Shown piece by piece: positions 1 to 6,055 of a stretch of 34,259 bases of DNA (positions within the stretch are counted from its first letter, which is position 1; every line of letters begins with the position of its first letter). The notes below the pieces were generated by a model, which was not told the origin of the DNA, made no database searches, and saw only the letters and a list, made by a program, of their open reading frames with translations. The DNA lies in the NCBI GenBank assembly GCA_964470195.1, contig CAYYBG010000022.1, positions 1 through 34,259 of the forward strand, written 5' to 3'. The position numbers and the translations under genes are program-made. The DNA comes from RFPI01 sp964470195. Its GTDB lineage: Bacteria; Pseudomonadota; Gammaproteobacteria; Burkholderiales; Methylophilaceae.

Positions 1-176
1 ACGCTAAAGGTTTTGGTTTTATTACTCCTGATGATGGTGGTGCTGATTTGTTCGCGCACTTCACTGCAATTACTTCTGATGGTTCTTACCGCTCATTGAA
101 AGAAGCGCAACGCGTGAGTTTTGATGTTGTGAGTGGCCCTAAAGGTGAGCAAGCAGGCAATATCAAACCCGAATAA
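1..176 (+). CDS. Cold-shock protein (CspA family), 3' part only
   Basis: The 5' end lies outside the window; the reading frame runs from base 3 to the TAA at 174-176 and gives 57 residues. It contains the RNP1 motif KGFGFI, then the acidic DDGGADLFAHF stretch that carries RNP2, and ends in a short strand with VSFDVVSGPKGEQAGNI. This is the single OB-fold cold-shock domain that binds single-stranded RNA and DNA and melts RNA secondary structure. A strong terminator follows 24 bases after the stop, so the gene is probably transcribed alone. Which Csp paralogue it is cannot be told from the fragment. Confidence 0.93.
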   Translation, partial: AKGFGFITPDDGGADLFAHFTAITSDGSYRSLKEAQRVSFDVVSGPKGEQAGNIKPE

Positions 177-200
177 AAATAGCCCGCTATTTTTTCAAGC

Positions 201-229
201 AAAAGCCCGACTAGTTCGGGCTTTTTTTT
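201..229 (+). terminator. Rho-independent terminator of the cold-shock gene
   Basis: A perfect 10-bp stem, AAAAGCCCGA (201-210) with TCGGGCTTTT (216-225), encloses a 5-nt loop and runs directly into a T tract (222-229). Confidence 0.93.
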
Positions 230-248
230 GTTCAGCGCCAAGCCGAGT

Positions 249-295
249 TGCATGATTTTGGTGCGGGCACACCGTCATCGTGCATGCATCGTGCG
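249..295. promoter_or_regulatory. Possible enhancer-type activator sites upstream of the protease gene
   Basis: TGCATG-N5-GGTGCG (249-265) resembles an NtrC-type dyad (consensus TGCACC-N5-GGTGCA; 9 of 12 positions match by eye). Just beyond it, the heptamer ATCGTGC occurs twice, 11 bp apart (277-283 and 288-294), which is about one helical turn. The sites lie about 110-170 bp upstream of a sigma54-like promoter, a normal distance for an enhancer-binding protein. Which activator would bind is an inference. Confidence 0.35.
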
Positions 296-403
296 ATATC
301 ACTTCACAGCAGCGCAGTAATCTCGCCAGCCATTCCAAAAACTTCCCTTAAAACTCTGCGCAAAGCCAATATCCAAGACCTTTACAGCGCTATAGCAAAA
401 AAC

Positions 404-419
404 TGGAACAGTTATTGCT
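404..419 (+). promoter_or_regulatory. Candidate sigma54 (-24/-12) promoter
   Basis: TGGAAC (404-409), five spacer bases, then TTGCT (415-419) matches the sigma54 layout TGGCAC-N5-TTGCW, with the essential GG and GC correctly spaced. A start site near 430 would leave a leader of about 36 nt that contains the GGAGG ribosome site at 456-460 and ends at the ATG at 466. Confidence 0.45.
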
Positions 420-465
420 TCATAGTAAGCAAAGTAAGCCGTCAAGGAATCAAGCGGAGGTCATC

Positions 466-1416
466 ATGAAAACCATTGCGACATTATTACTCACTCACTT
501 GCTAATCAGCTGGTCTGCACTCAGTGTTGCTGCTAGCCCATCACCACAAGCGCATGTATTACGCGTCAAAGTCACGCATAGCAATGGTCAGCATGGTTTG
601 GGATCCGCAGTCGTGATAGGCGCTGATCAAGTAGTCACCAACTGTCATGTGGTGAAAAATGCCACCGATGTGAGCGTATGGGATGGTAGCAAGGCAATGC
701 TCGCCACAGGGCTGAAAGCGGATTGGAAACATGATATCTGTATACTCACCGTGGCAGACCTGAATGCCCCTATCGCCAGCCTAGGAAGTAGCAAAGCCCT
801 ACAATACGATAGCCCAGTGCAAGCCATTGGCTATCCAGAGGCAGACAGCCATTTGACCGTTAGTGATGGTCAGGTACAAGGCATCTATCCGATGGATGGC
901 GCGATGGTGATACGTGCCAGTAGTCGTTTCCATCTAGGCGAGAGTGGTGGTGGTATGTTCGACCAATCCGGCAAGCTGGTGGGCATTATTACCCTAAAAA
1001 GCAAAGGCAGTCGGGCACAGTTTTTCTATATGCCAGTGGAATGGGTAAGCCAACTGATGCAACAACCAGCCACCAGCTTAGGCGTGACCATGGAAAAACC
1101 ATTCTGGGCAGAAAGCCCAGCGCAAAGGCCATTTTTTATGCAAGTGGTAGAACCACAACAAAGCAAAGACTGGCAGCAAATGTATCGTGTTGCTCAAAAC
1201 TGGGTTGCTGATGAGCCAGAAAATGCCGAATCATGGTTGGCGCTGGCAACGACAGAATTTGAATTGCACCAATTTGATGCAGCCATGAGCCATTTTGAAA
1301 AAGTATTAAATCTAAGACAGGATTGCAGCCAAGTACAAGGCTATATCAAAAAAATACAACAAATGGCAATGGTCAAGGAAAGTGGCAAAAAAATTGCCAT
1401 GAATGGCTTTCGATAA
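466..1416 (+). CDS. Secreted trypsin-like serine protease with C-terminal TPR-like region
   Basis: A 316-residue protein. The ATG at 466 is chosen because GCGGAGG sits 5 bases upstream and a clean signal peptide follows (about residues 1-23, ending SVAA). The protease domain has an intact catalytic triad: His61 in TNCHVV, Asp90 in KHDICIL, and Ser160 in GESGGGM. This is the S1 (chymotrypsin-fold) arrangement seen in DegP-like and other bacterial trypsin-like proteases, but no PDZ domain follows. Instead, residues of about 205-290 (AQNWVADEPENAESWLALA, FELHQFDAAMSHFEKVL) look like one or two tetratricopeptide repeats, which usually mediate protein contacts. It is probably periplasmic. The substrate is unknown. 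Transcription may come from the sigma54-like promoter at 404-419. Confidence 0.87.
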   Translation: MKTIATLLLTHLLISWSALSVAASPSPQAHVLRVKVTHSNGQHGLGSAVVIGADQVVTNCHVVKNATDVSVWDGSKAMLATGLKADWKHDICILTVADLNAPIASLGSSKALQYDSPVQAIGYPEADSHLTVSDGQVQGIYPMDGAMVIRASSRFHLGESGGGMFDQSGKLVGIITLKSKGSRAQFFYMPVEWVSQLMQQPATSLGVTMEKPFWAESPAQRPFFMQVVEPQQSKDWQQMYRVAQNWVADEPENAESWLALATTEFELHQFDAAMSHFEKVLNLRQDCSQVQGYIKKIQQMAMVKESGKKIAMNGFR

Positions 1417-1422
1417 GATGTC

Positions 1423-1914
1423 CTAAGACGCGCTTGATGAGTGTGATGATGCGCTGGGAGCTTGTTCGTGTTGTAAAGGTTTGATATCCGCATTGAGTGC
1501 TTTGAGATGGCGGTACAATATGCGCGTCTCTAACAAGTTCCAAATACGCAACATAGCCTCTAGGGTATCAAACGGCTTGGTCAGAAAGTCTTTTGCCCCG
1601 AGTGCCAAGGCTTTACGCTTGGCGCTAATGGTGGCATCAGCGGTTAATACCAAAATTGGCAAATATTCATCACGTGCAATATAACGCGAGAAAATTTCAA
1701 GCAAAGCATAACCATCCAATTCTGGCATCATCAAATCCAATAAAATCAGGTCAGGCTCAAAGGCTTTATATAAATCTAAAGCATGGGTAGGGTCTGCAGT
1801 ACTGACGATTTGATGAAAACCCTCTTTGGCCAACAAGTCCTCTAACAGCTTAAGATTGGCCTGCGCATCATCAATAATCAAAATTTTGGCTTGCAGTAAA
1901 TCCGCTTCATTCAT
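1423..1914 (-). CDS. Stand-alone response-regulator receiver protein
   Basis: 163 residues, almost all of them one CheY-like receiver domain. The phosphorylation site is complete: acidic pair Asp15-Asp16, phospho-acceptor Asp60 (LILLDLMMPELDGY), Thr91 (VLTAD) and Lys113 (FLTKPFD). About 40 residues follow with no DNA-binding or enzymatic domain, ending in a low-complexity SSHSSSAS tail. The receiver resembles those found in front of HD-GYP or GGDEF output domains, but here none is attached, so it would act by protein contact or phosphate transfer. It lies 51 bp downstream of the LuxR-type regulator on the same strand, so the two are probably co-transcribed. No histidine kinase is encoded nearby. 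Confidence 0.9.
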   Translation of the reverse strand: MNEADLLQAKILIIDDAQANLKLLEDLLAKEGFHQIVSTADPTHALDLYKAFEPDLILLDLMMPELDGYALLEIFSRYIARDEYLPILVLTADATISAKRKALALGAKDFLTKPFDTLEAMLRIWNLLETRILYRHLKALNADIKPLQHEQAPSASSHSSSAS

Positions 1915-1965
1915 GCTTTTTCCATTTCATCCATCAAAACTCAGCAGCACTTGCACGCCAAGTGT

Positions 1966-2742
1966 TTAAGCTCGATACCCTAACTCGACCGCTTTGACCG
2001 CGGCTTGTGTTCTATCTTTGACACCTAATTTATATAAAATTCGCTCAACATGAATTTTGGCGGTGCCTGGCGCAATCCCCAAGGTATTGCCCAGCTCAAT
2101 ATTGCTTAAGCCACTGGGCAATAAAGCAAAAATTTCACGCTCACGTGGGGTCAGCGAGGCAATCACCGACATATCCACATCACTGCGCTGTGGACCTTGT
2201 AAATAGCCGATAGCCAAGCCCATCAGACCACTCACAGCCTTTAATACCTCACGCTCATGCTCGCCCAATACCAACTCATTACCAGACAAACCAATCAAGC
2301 CCATACTTTGATGGTTAAAGGCAAGCGCTACAAGACATTCTTGCAAGGTTGGATTGGCATGCGTCCAAAGTTGGGTTTTTTTGTTGAGTTGCAATTCAAA
2401 TTGCACGGGGTTTTTTAGCATTTGAGCTAACACCCCCATCATAGGAATACGTGTCCCCATCGGCAGTGTTTGTCCGATTTGCGCATAAATAGTCAGCTTG
2501 CCCATAGACTCAGTGGCAATCAGCGCATGTTGCGCTGAGGTCAGATGGCAAACAGACTGCAGCAAGGTCAGCGCAGTCTGCTCATTCAAACCCTGCGCTA
2601 ACAATAACTGGCCAAATTGCACAAACAAACGCAAGCGCGTTTCATTGGCTTGGTCTTGTTTAAGCTGCTGCCGCAAATCTCGCGCACTGCTCAAAGGCGC
2701 AGACAGCGATGCAGAAGTAAGAGATGGGTCGACTTTTGACAT
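1966..2742 (-). CDS. LuxR-family transcriptional regulator with GAF-like sensor domain
   Basis: 258 residues from the ATG at 2742. An in-frame TTG at 2796 would add 18 residues but would cover the inverted repeat at 2764-2781 and lacks a ribosome site; the start is not certain. Residues of about 35-180 look like a GAF-type sensory fold. The last 65 residues are a textbook LuxR/FixJ helix-turn-helix (SLTPREREIFALLPSGLSN, then IELGNTLGIAPGTAKIHVER). There is no receiver and no acyl-homoserine-lactone domain, so the GAF-like part would bind an unidentified small ligand or partner. The receiver gene downstream is probably in the same operon. The divergent KRPY-protein genes begin 140 bp away and are natural regulatory targets, but this is inferred from position only. 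Confidence 0.85.
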   Translation of the reverse strand: MSKVDPSLTSASLSAPLSSARDLRQQLKQDQANETRLRLFVQFGQLLLAQGLNEQTALTLLQSVCHLTSAQHALIATESMGKLTIYAQIGQTLPMGTRIPMMGVLAQMLKNPVQFELQLNKKTQLWTHANPTLQECLVALAFNHQSMGLIGLSGNELVLGEHEREVLKAVSGLMGLAIGYLQGPQRSDVDMSVIASLTPREREIFALLPSGLSNIELGNTLGIAPGTAKIHVERILYKLGVKDRTQAAVKAVELGYRA

Positions 2743-2763
2743 ATGCTGAACAGTATACACCGT

Positions 2764-2781
2764 TCTACCTATTTTGGTAGA
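2764..2781. promoter_or_regulatory. Inverted repeat in the LuxR / KRPY-gene divergent region
   Basis: Perfect 6-bp arms TCTACC (2764-2769) and GGTAGA (2776-2781) flank the spacer TATTTT. An 18-bp dyad of this form suits a dimeric LuxR-type or similar regulator. It is 22 bp upstream of the LuxR-gene ATG and about 100 bp upstream of the first KRPY gene, so it could serve autoregulation, control of the secreted genes, or both. Confidence 0.4.
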
Positions 2782-2882
2782 TTTTTGCTTGACCAAGACT
2801 GCGCATAATGTGCTCCATCAAAACAGATTAATCAATCAGTAATACGCAAGCATAATCAATGAAATATTTTAAGGAGAGCAAC

Positions 2883-3152
2883 ATGAAAGTTAATACATTA
2901 TTCGCCGTAATCACCAGCCTCACCGTATTGGCAAGCAGCGCTGCAATGGCACAATCAACAGACAAACAACAAGCACAGCAACATCAATTTATGGCAAAAC
3001 GTCCATATGCCCAGATGGTAGCCAAGACTGAAAAAGTCGATGCAGGCTGGGAAGCAGCAAGCTTTGTTGCTGAAGAAAATGCCATGCAAGAAATCCATCA
3101 AAAGCAGCAACACAATGTTCGTGTCAATATGCTAGCAAGACGTGCGTTTTAA
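2883..3152 (+). CDS. Small secreted protein with KRPY motif (paralogue 1)
   Basis: 89 residues from the ATG at 2883, which follows the ribosome site AAGGAGAG. Residues 1-23 form a classical signal peptide with cleavage after AMA. The mature part (about 66 residues) is hydrophilic and Gln-rich, with FMAKRPYAQM near its start and NMLARRAF at the very end. The same layout recurs in the next gene, where the end motif is LGRRPY, so the two are paralogues. I recognise no named domain. The lack of cysteines and the basic-aromatic motifs at both ends suggest a binding or processing motif rather than an enzyme. Probably one operon with the gene 42 bp downstream. Confidence 0.75.
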   Translation: MKVNTLFAVITSLTVLASSAAMAQSTDKQQAQQHQFMAKRPYAQMVAKTEKVDAGWEAASFVAEENAMQEIHQKQQHNVRVNMLARRAF

Positions 3153-3194
3153 ATATTAATCATATTAAAATATAAGTTAAAAAAGGATACCATC

Positions 3195-3458
3195 ATGAAA
3201 ACTTTAATCACACTAATCTGTTCCGCTTTGTTAATCGCAAGTGCCAGCGCTTTTGCCGATAACAATCCACGCAACCACATCAATAATCAGAACTTATCCA
3301 AGCGCCCCTATCAACAAGCGCCAGAAGCAGCCAACAAAGCTGAAAACTTCGAAGGAGCAACCCTGATTAAAGAAGAAACCAAAGCAGAAAAGACACAAAA
3401 AACCTTGCAGTTACACAATTTAGGTCGCCGTCCATATTCAGAAAAAGCACCTGACTAA
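3195..3458 (+). CDS. Small secreted protein with two (K/R)RPY motifs (paralogue 2)
   Basis: 87 residues, with an AAAGGA ribosome site upstream. The signal peptide is residues 1-21 (ending SAFA). The mature part begins DNNPRNH, then carries NLSKRPYQQ and, about 40 residues later, HNLGRRPYSEK close to the C terminus. Between them lies a charged Glu/Lys-rich stretch predicted to be helical. The region before the second motif (FEGATLIKEE...LHNL) lines up by eye with WEAASFVAEE...QHN of the upstream paralogue. No known family is recognised. A strong terminator follows, so the pair forms a complete two-gene unit divergent from the LuxR/receiver genes. Confidence 0.75.
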   Translation: MKTLITLICSALLIASASAFADNNPRNHINNQNLSKRPYQQAPEAANKAENFEGATLIKEETKAEKTQKTLQLHNLGRRPYSEKAPD

Positions 3459-3479
3459 AGCAAGTTAAAGGCGCCATTC

Positions 3480-3508
3480 AAAGACCTAGCCCAGCTAGGT
3501 CTTTTTTT
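3480..3508 (+). terminator. Rho-independent terminator of the KRPY gene pair
   Basis: Perfect 11-bp stem AAAGACCTAGC (3480-3490) / GCTAGGTCTTT (3494-3504) with a 3-nt loop, followed by a T tract to 3508. Confidence 0.93.
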
Positions 3509-3538
3509 GCGCTCAGACCAGCGCAAGCGCAACAGCGA

Positions 3539-3847
3539 TTAAGGTTTATGATAAGTGCGATGCAGTTTCACGTGTTGCGAGGCATACGCGCGGGTGACTT
3601 TATTGCTGCGCAAAGCCGCATGCTTAGACGAACGTGTTTTCACCCGCTCACGCCAAAGACGATAACTGCCAGGCTTCAGCCATTGCTGCATCAGACGCAT
3701 CAACGCCGCTTCATCAATACCGAATTGCTGCTCAATCGCCTCAAAAGGCGTCATATCCTCCCACGCCATCTCAATGATGCGGGATTGTTGCTCAGGATTA
3801 AATTTGACAGAAGACTTCAACACCAGCACCCAAATCAAAAAAACCAC
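3539..3847 (-). CDS. DUF2805 / TIGR03643 family protein
   Basis: Up to 102 residues. The recognisable core is SRIIEMAWEDMTPFEAIEQ, then a helix-turn-helix-like stretch (FGIDEAALMRLMQQWL) and the family signature KPGSYRLWRERVKTRSSKH. The biochemical role of this family is unknown; the helical core suggests nucleic-acid binding. The start is not an ATG: the longest frame begins with GTG at 3847, and GTG at 3823 or TTG at 3820 would remove a hydrophobic stretch that family members usually lack. It lies 6 bp downstream of the BLUF gene and is probably co-transcribed with it. From memory, members often sit near photolyase or cryptochrome genes, which would fit a light-related role, but this was not checked. 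Confidence 0.8.
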   Translation of the reverse strand: MVFLIWVLVLKSSVKFNPEQQSRIIEMAWEDMTPFEAIEQQFGIDEAALMRLMQQWLKPGSYRLWRERVKTRSSKHAALRSNKVTRAYASQHVKLHRTYHKP

Positions 3848-3853
3848 ACAACA

Positions 3854-4294
3854 CTACACATGATCCAAATATTCCAACAACAAATCCTTCACCTTACCAC
3901 TCACCAACGCAGTGAATTTCAACGCCTGCTCACGATTGAAATAAAACGAATGCTCGTTCGCCAAATGGTCATCAGACTGATCCAAGGTCAACCCCATGCC
4001 CAAAAAAGGAATAGAACGCATAGAGCTAATGCCCTCATAAACCGTCACAGGATGTTGGTGACGCGGATCTTTCTCGATTTTTTTGTACAAATCACGCACC
4101 TCCACTTCGTCCCCTTCGATCAATTGAAAGATAGACTTATCGCGGATGATCAAAATCCCAGAGATTTCGCGTTGAATATTGTACTGTTGGGCTTTGGCTA
4201 ACAACTCCACCAAGCTTTGTTTAGTGAGAGACTCGCTGGGATGGCTGATATAAGCCAAATGAAAATATTTCTTAGGGGTGGTGCTGTCCGACAT
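3854..4294 (-). CDS. BLUF-domain blue-light sensor (FAD-binding)
   Basis: 146 residues from the ATG at 4294 (GGGAG 10 bases upstream); an upstream in-frame TTG at 4303 is less likely. The BLUF fold binds FAD and switches its hydrogen-bond network on blue light. The key residues are present with exact family spacing: Tyr15 (HLAYIS), Asn39 (YNIQREISGIL) and Gln57 (SIFQLIEGDE), spaced 24 and 18 as in AppA Tyr21/Asn45/Gln63. LYKKIEKDPRHQHP is also typical. There is no attached output domain, so it is a short BLUF that must signal by protein contact. The DUF2805 gene immediately downstream is the natural partner candidate. Confidence 0.93.
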   Translation of the reverse strand: MSDSTTPKKYFHLAYISHPSESLTKQSLVELLAKAQQYNIQREISGILIIRDKSIFQLIEGDEVEVRDLYKKIEKDPRHQHPVTVYEGISSMRSIPFLGMGLTLDQSDDHLANEHSFYFNREQALKFTALVSGKVKDLLLEYLDHV

Positions 4295-4536
4295 CTTGTA
4301 CAAACTCCCACAAATAAAAGAACTCTCTCATTATAGACAAAGATAAAATCAATAATTCAATTTTATAAAATAAAAAAATAACAAACAGCGACCACACAGC
4401 GTCGCATCGTCATTCCCGCGCACCCTCATCTCATAAAAACATAATAAGTATTTATCAGTTTTGGCGGATTTAAACGGAGAAATGATTGCAGAATTGATTT
4501 AGTTCTCTTTATTAAATTAGTAGCTTCGATTATCCA

Positions 4537-5172
4537 ATGCAAATGAGTAATTTAATGAGCGTACTTTATACAATTGGTCATTCTAATCATCAGATAGATG
4601 AGTTTATTAAGCTGCTTAACACTCATCAAATTTCTGCTTTAGTGGATGTTCGTTCCCATCCATACAGCCGGCATTTCCCGCAATTTTGTAAACAGGAAAT
4701 AAAAAATTCCCTAATGGCTGCAGGTATTGAATATGTTTATTTAGGCATGGAGTTGGGAGCCAGAAGTAACAATCCTGCTTGTTACCTCAATGGTAAAGTG
4801 CAATATGATTTACTTGCCAAAGACCATCTCTTCTCTAAGGGCATACAACGTTTACTTCAGGGAATGGAGAAATTCAACATCGCTTTGATGTGTGCAGAGA
4901 AAGATCCGCTGCAATGTCATAGGGCTATTTTAGTTGCACGGCAAATTTTCCAACAAAGTATTTCTGTTCAGCACATTCATGCGGATGGTTCTTTGGAGAA
5001 TCATGCAGATTTAGAAATACGAATGATGGAATTAAATAAAATTTCTGATGTAGATATGTTCCGTTCAAAAGAGGAAATTCTGCAAGATGCTTACAAGATT
5101 CATGGTCAGAAAATCGCTTATCAAGACGAAGCCATGCTGAAAGAAGAGTTAACTCATGGTGCGGTGATATGA
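4537..5172 (+). CDS. DUF488 family protein, first of a tandem pair
   Basis: Up to 211 residues; ATGs at 4537, 4543 and 4555 are all possible, and none has a clear ribosome site. Family signatures are YTIGHSN near the N terminus, VDVRSHPYSRHFPQF, a YLGMELGARS turn, and MCAEKDPLQCHRAILV near residue 130. DUF488 proteins have a conserved Cys-x-His-Arg centre and an arginine-rich VDVRS strand, suggesting a phosphate- or nucleotide-handling pocket; the reaction is not established. The C-terminal 60 residues, after the core, are charged and specific to this protein. The stop overlaps the start of the second DUF488 gene by 4 bp (ATGA), indicating translational coupling. The surrounding DNA is more AT-rich than the genes that follow at 6056. 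Confidence 0.87.
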   Translation: MQMSNLMSVLYTIGHSNHQIDEFIKLLNTHQISALVDVRSHPYSRHFPQFCKQEIKNSLMAAGIEYVYLGMELGARSNNPACYLNGKVQYDLLAKDHLFSKGIQRLLQGMEKFNIALMCAEKDPLQCHRAILVARQIFQQSISVQHIHADGSLENHADLEIRMMELNKISDVDMFRSKEEILQDAYKIHGQKIAYQDEAMLKEELTHGAVI

Positions 5173-5603
5173 AGGTTTTTACAATTGGATTTACCAAGAA
5201 GAATGCTGAGCAATTCTTTTCTCGCCTTAAGCAACCTGGTCTGGTTAGGCTTATTGATGCGAGACTCAATAATGTCTCTCAGTTAGCTGGTTTTACTAAA
5301 CGTGATGATTTATATTTTTTCTTGAGAGAGATCAATCAAATTGAGTATGTGCACTGCCCAGACTTAGCGCCTAGCAAAGAAATTTTGGATGAATATAAAA
5401 AGAGTGGTGGCGATTGGCTGGTTTATGAGCAAAAATTTCTTGAGCTTTTGTCATTTAGGAAAATTGAAGAAACGATTCCGAAACAAATGATTGATGGAGG
5501 TTGCCTTCTTTGTAGCGAACCCACACCAGAACATTGCCATCGCAGATTAGTTGCAGAGTATCTCAAAGATCGATGGGGTGATCTGCAAATAGAGCATTTG
5601 TAA
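5169..5603 (+). CDS. DUF488 family protein, second of a tandem pair
   Basis: 144 residues. It begins KVFTIGFTKKNAEQFF and continues with VRLIDARLNNVSQLAGF, a diverged form of the VDVRS strand (Asp-Ala-Arg). The ending ...LCSEPTPEHCHRRLVAEYL has the conserved Cys and the Cys-His-Arg centre. It therefore keeps the presumed active site although overall similarity to its upstream neighbour is low. Start overlap ATGA with the first gene means both proteins are probably made in fixed ratio and may form a heteromer. Shorter than the first protein because it lacks the C-terminal extension. Function unknown. Confidence 0.87.
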   Translation: MKVFTIGFTKKNAEQFFSRLKQPGLVRLIDARLNNVSQLAGFTKRDDLYFFLREINQIEYVHCPDLAPSKEILDEYKKSGGDWLVYEQKFLELLSFRKIEETIPKQMIDGGCLLCSEPTPEHCHRRLVAEYLKDRWGDLQIEHL

Positions 5604-5747
5604 ATTCAGCATAAGTAACTCTATTCTTTTTTTCTTCTTCATGTGTATTGATGAATGACAATAGTTTCCTAGCCCTTACAAAGCCCCGAAAAATTAGGGT
5701 GTAACAGTCGCTAGAGCAAAACTCAGCAAAAGCTGTAAAGTAGCCTG

Positions 5748-5927
5748 ATGAAGATGAAATATTGATTGATACTGATTTTTTGGGCTGTTGCTTGCCACGC
5801 GTATGCGGATCAAAAATATAATCCGTATCACAATCAGTTTCAGTATGTCCCTAAGGGTTCTTCCCTTGAATATAACCCACACAAAGGGGTGTTTGAATTT
5901 CCCGCTCATTACTTTTTGTCATTCTGA
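5748..5927 (+). pseudogene. Small secreted protein with YNP repeats, interrupted by an in-frame TGA
   Basis: The frame reads ATG AAG ATG AAA TAT, then TGA (5763-5765), then continues without another stop to 5927. What follows the TGA is a hydrophobic segment, LILIFWAVACHAYA, that makes a good signal-peptide core with an A-x-A cleavage site. The mature part has two repeats of the form YNP-x4-F-x-(Y/F): YNPYHNQFQY and YNPHKGVFEF, about 35 residues in all. One base change (TGG to TGA) would explain the interruption. Alternatively, translation starts at the TTG at 5766 directly after the TGA, giving a 53-residue protein. No strong ribosome site supports either start. Confidence 0.5.
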
Positions 5928-5996
5928 TGTCATATTGTTTTGTCATGATATTGCTATGTCAGATCATTACGACATATTCTCCAACTCAAACTTCTT

Positions 5997-6018
5997 GCGC
6001 CTTCGGGCGCTTTTTTTT
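5997..6018 (+). terminator. Rho-independent terminator with TTCG tetraloop
   Basis: GCGCC (5997-6001), loop TTCG, GGCGC (6006-6010), then eight T. It ends the region downstream of the DUF488 pair and isolates the Sua5 gene that starts 38 bp later. Confidence 0.88.
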
Positions 6019-6020
6019 GG

Positions 6021-6039
6021 GCTGAATCTGCCATTCAGC
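6021..6039. promoter_or_regulatory. Inverted repeat between terminator and Sua5 gene
   Basis: Perfect 7-bp arms GCTGAAT (6021-6027) and ATTCAGC (6033-6039) with spacer CTGCC. Only 16 bp separate it from the ATG at 6056. A -10-like TATCAT (6042-6047) follows directly, so it may be an operator over a very short-leader promoter, or merely a second hairpin behind the terminator. Confidence 0.3.
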
Positions 6040-6055
6040 GGTATCATATGCGCCC

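Noticed and set aside
248..469. 73-codon frame upstream of the protease gene
   Set aside because: No ribosome site, no protein-like pattern, and the region is better explained as promoter and enhancer-like DNA.
4408..4421. CGTCATTCCCGCGC, like one arm of REP/dRS3-type intergenic repeats
   Set aside because: Only one arm is present, with no matching GGGAAT arm nearby; no hairpin can form. The 4317-4536 region is otherwise AT-rich with nothing to annotate.
5694..5909. 71-codon minus-strand frame in the gene-free stretch
   Set aside because: It is the antisense of the YNP-repeat protein frame, which has the clear signal peptide and repeats; the minus frame has none.
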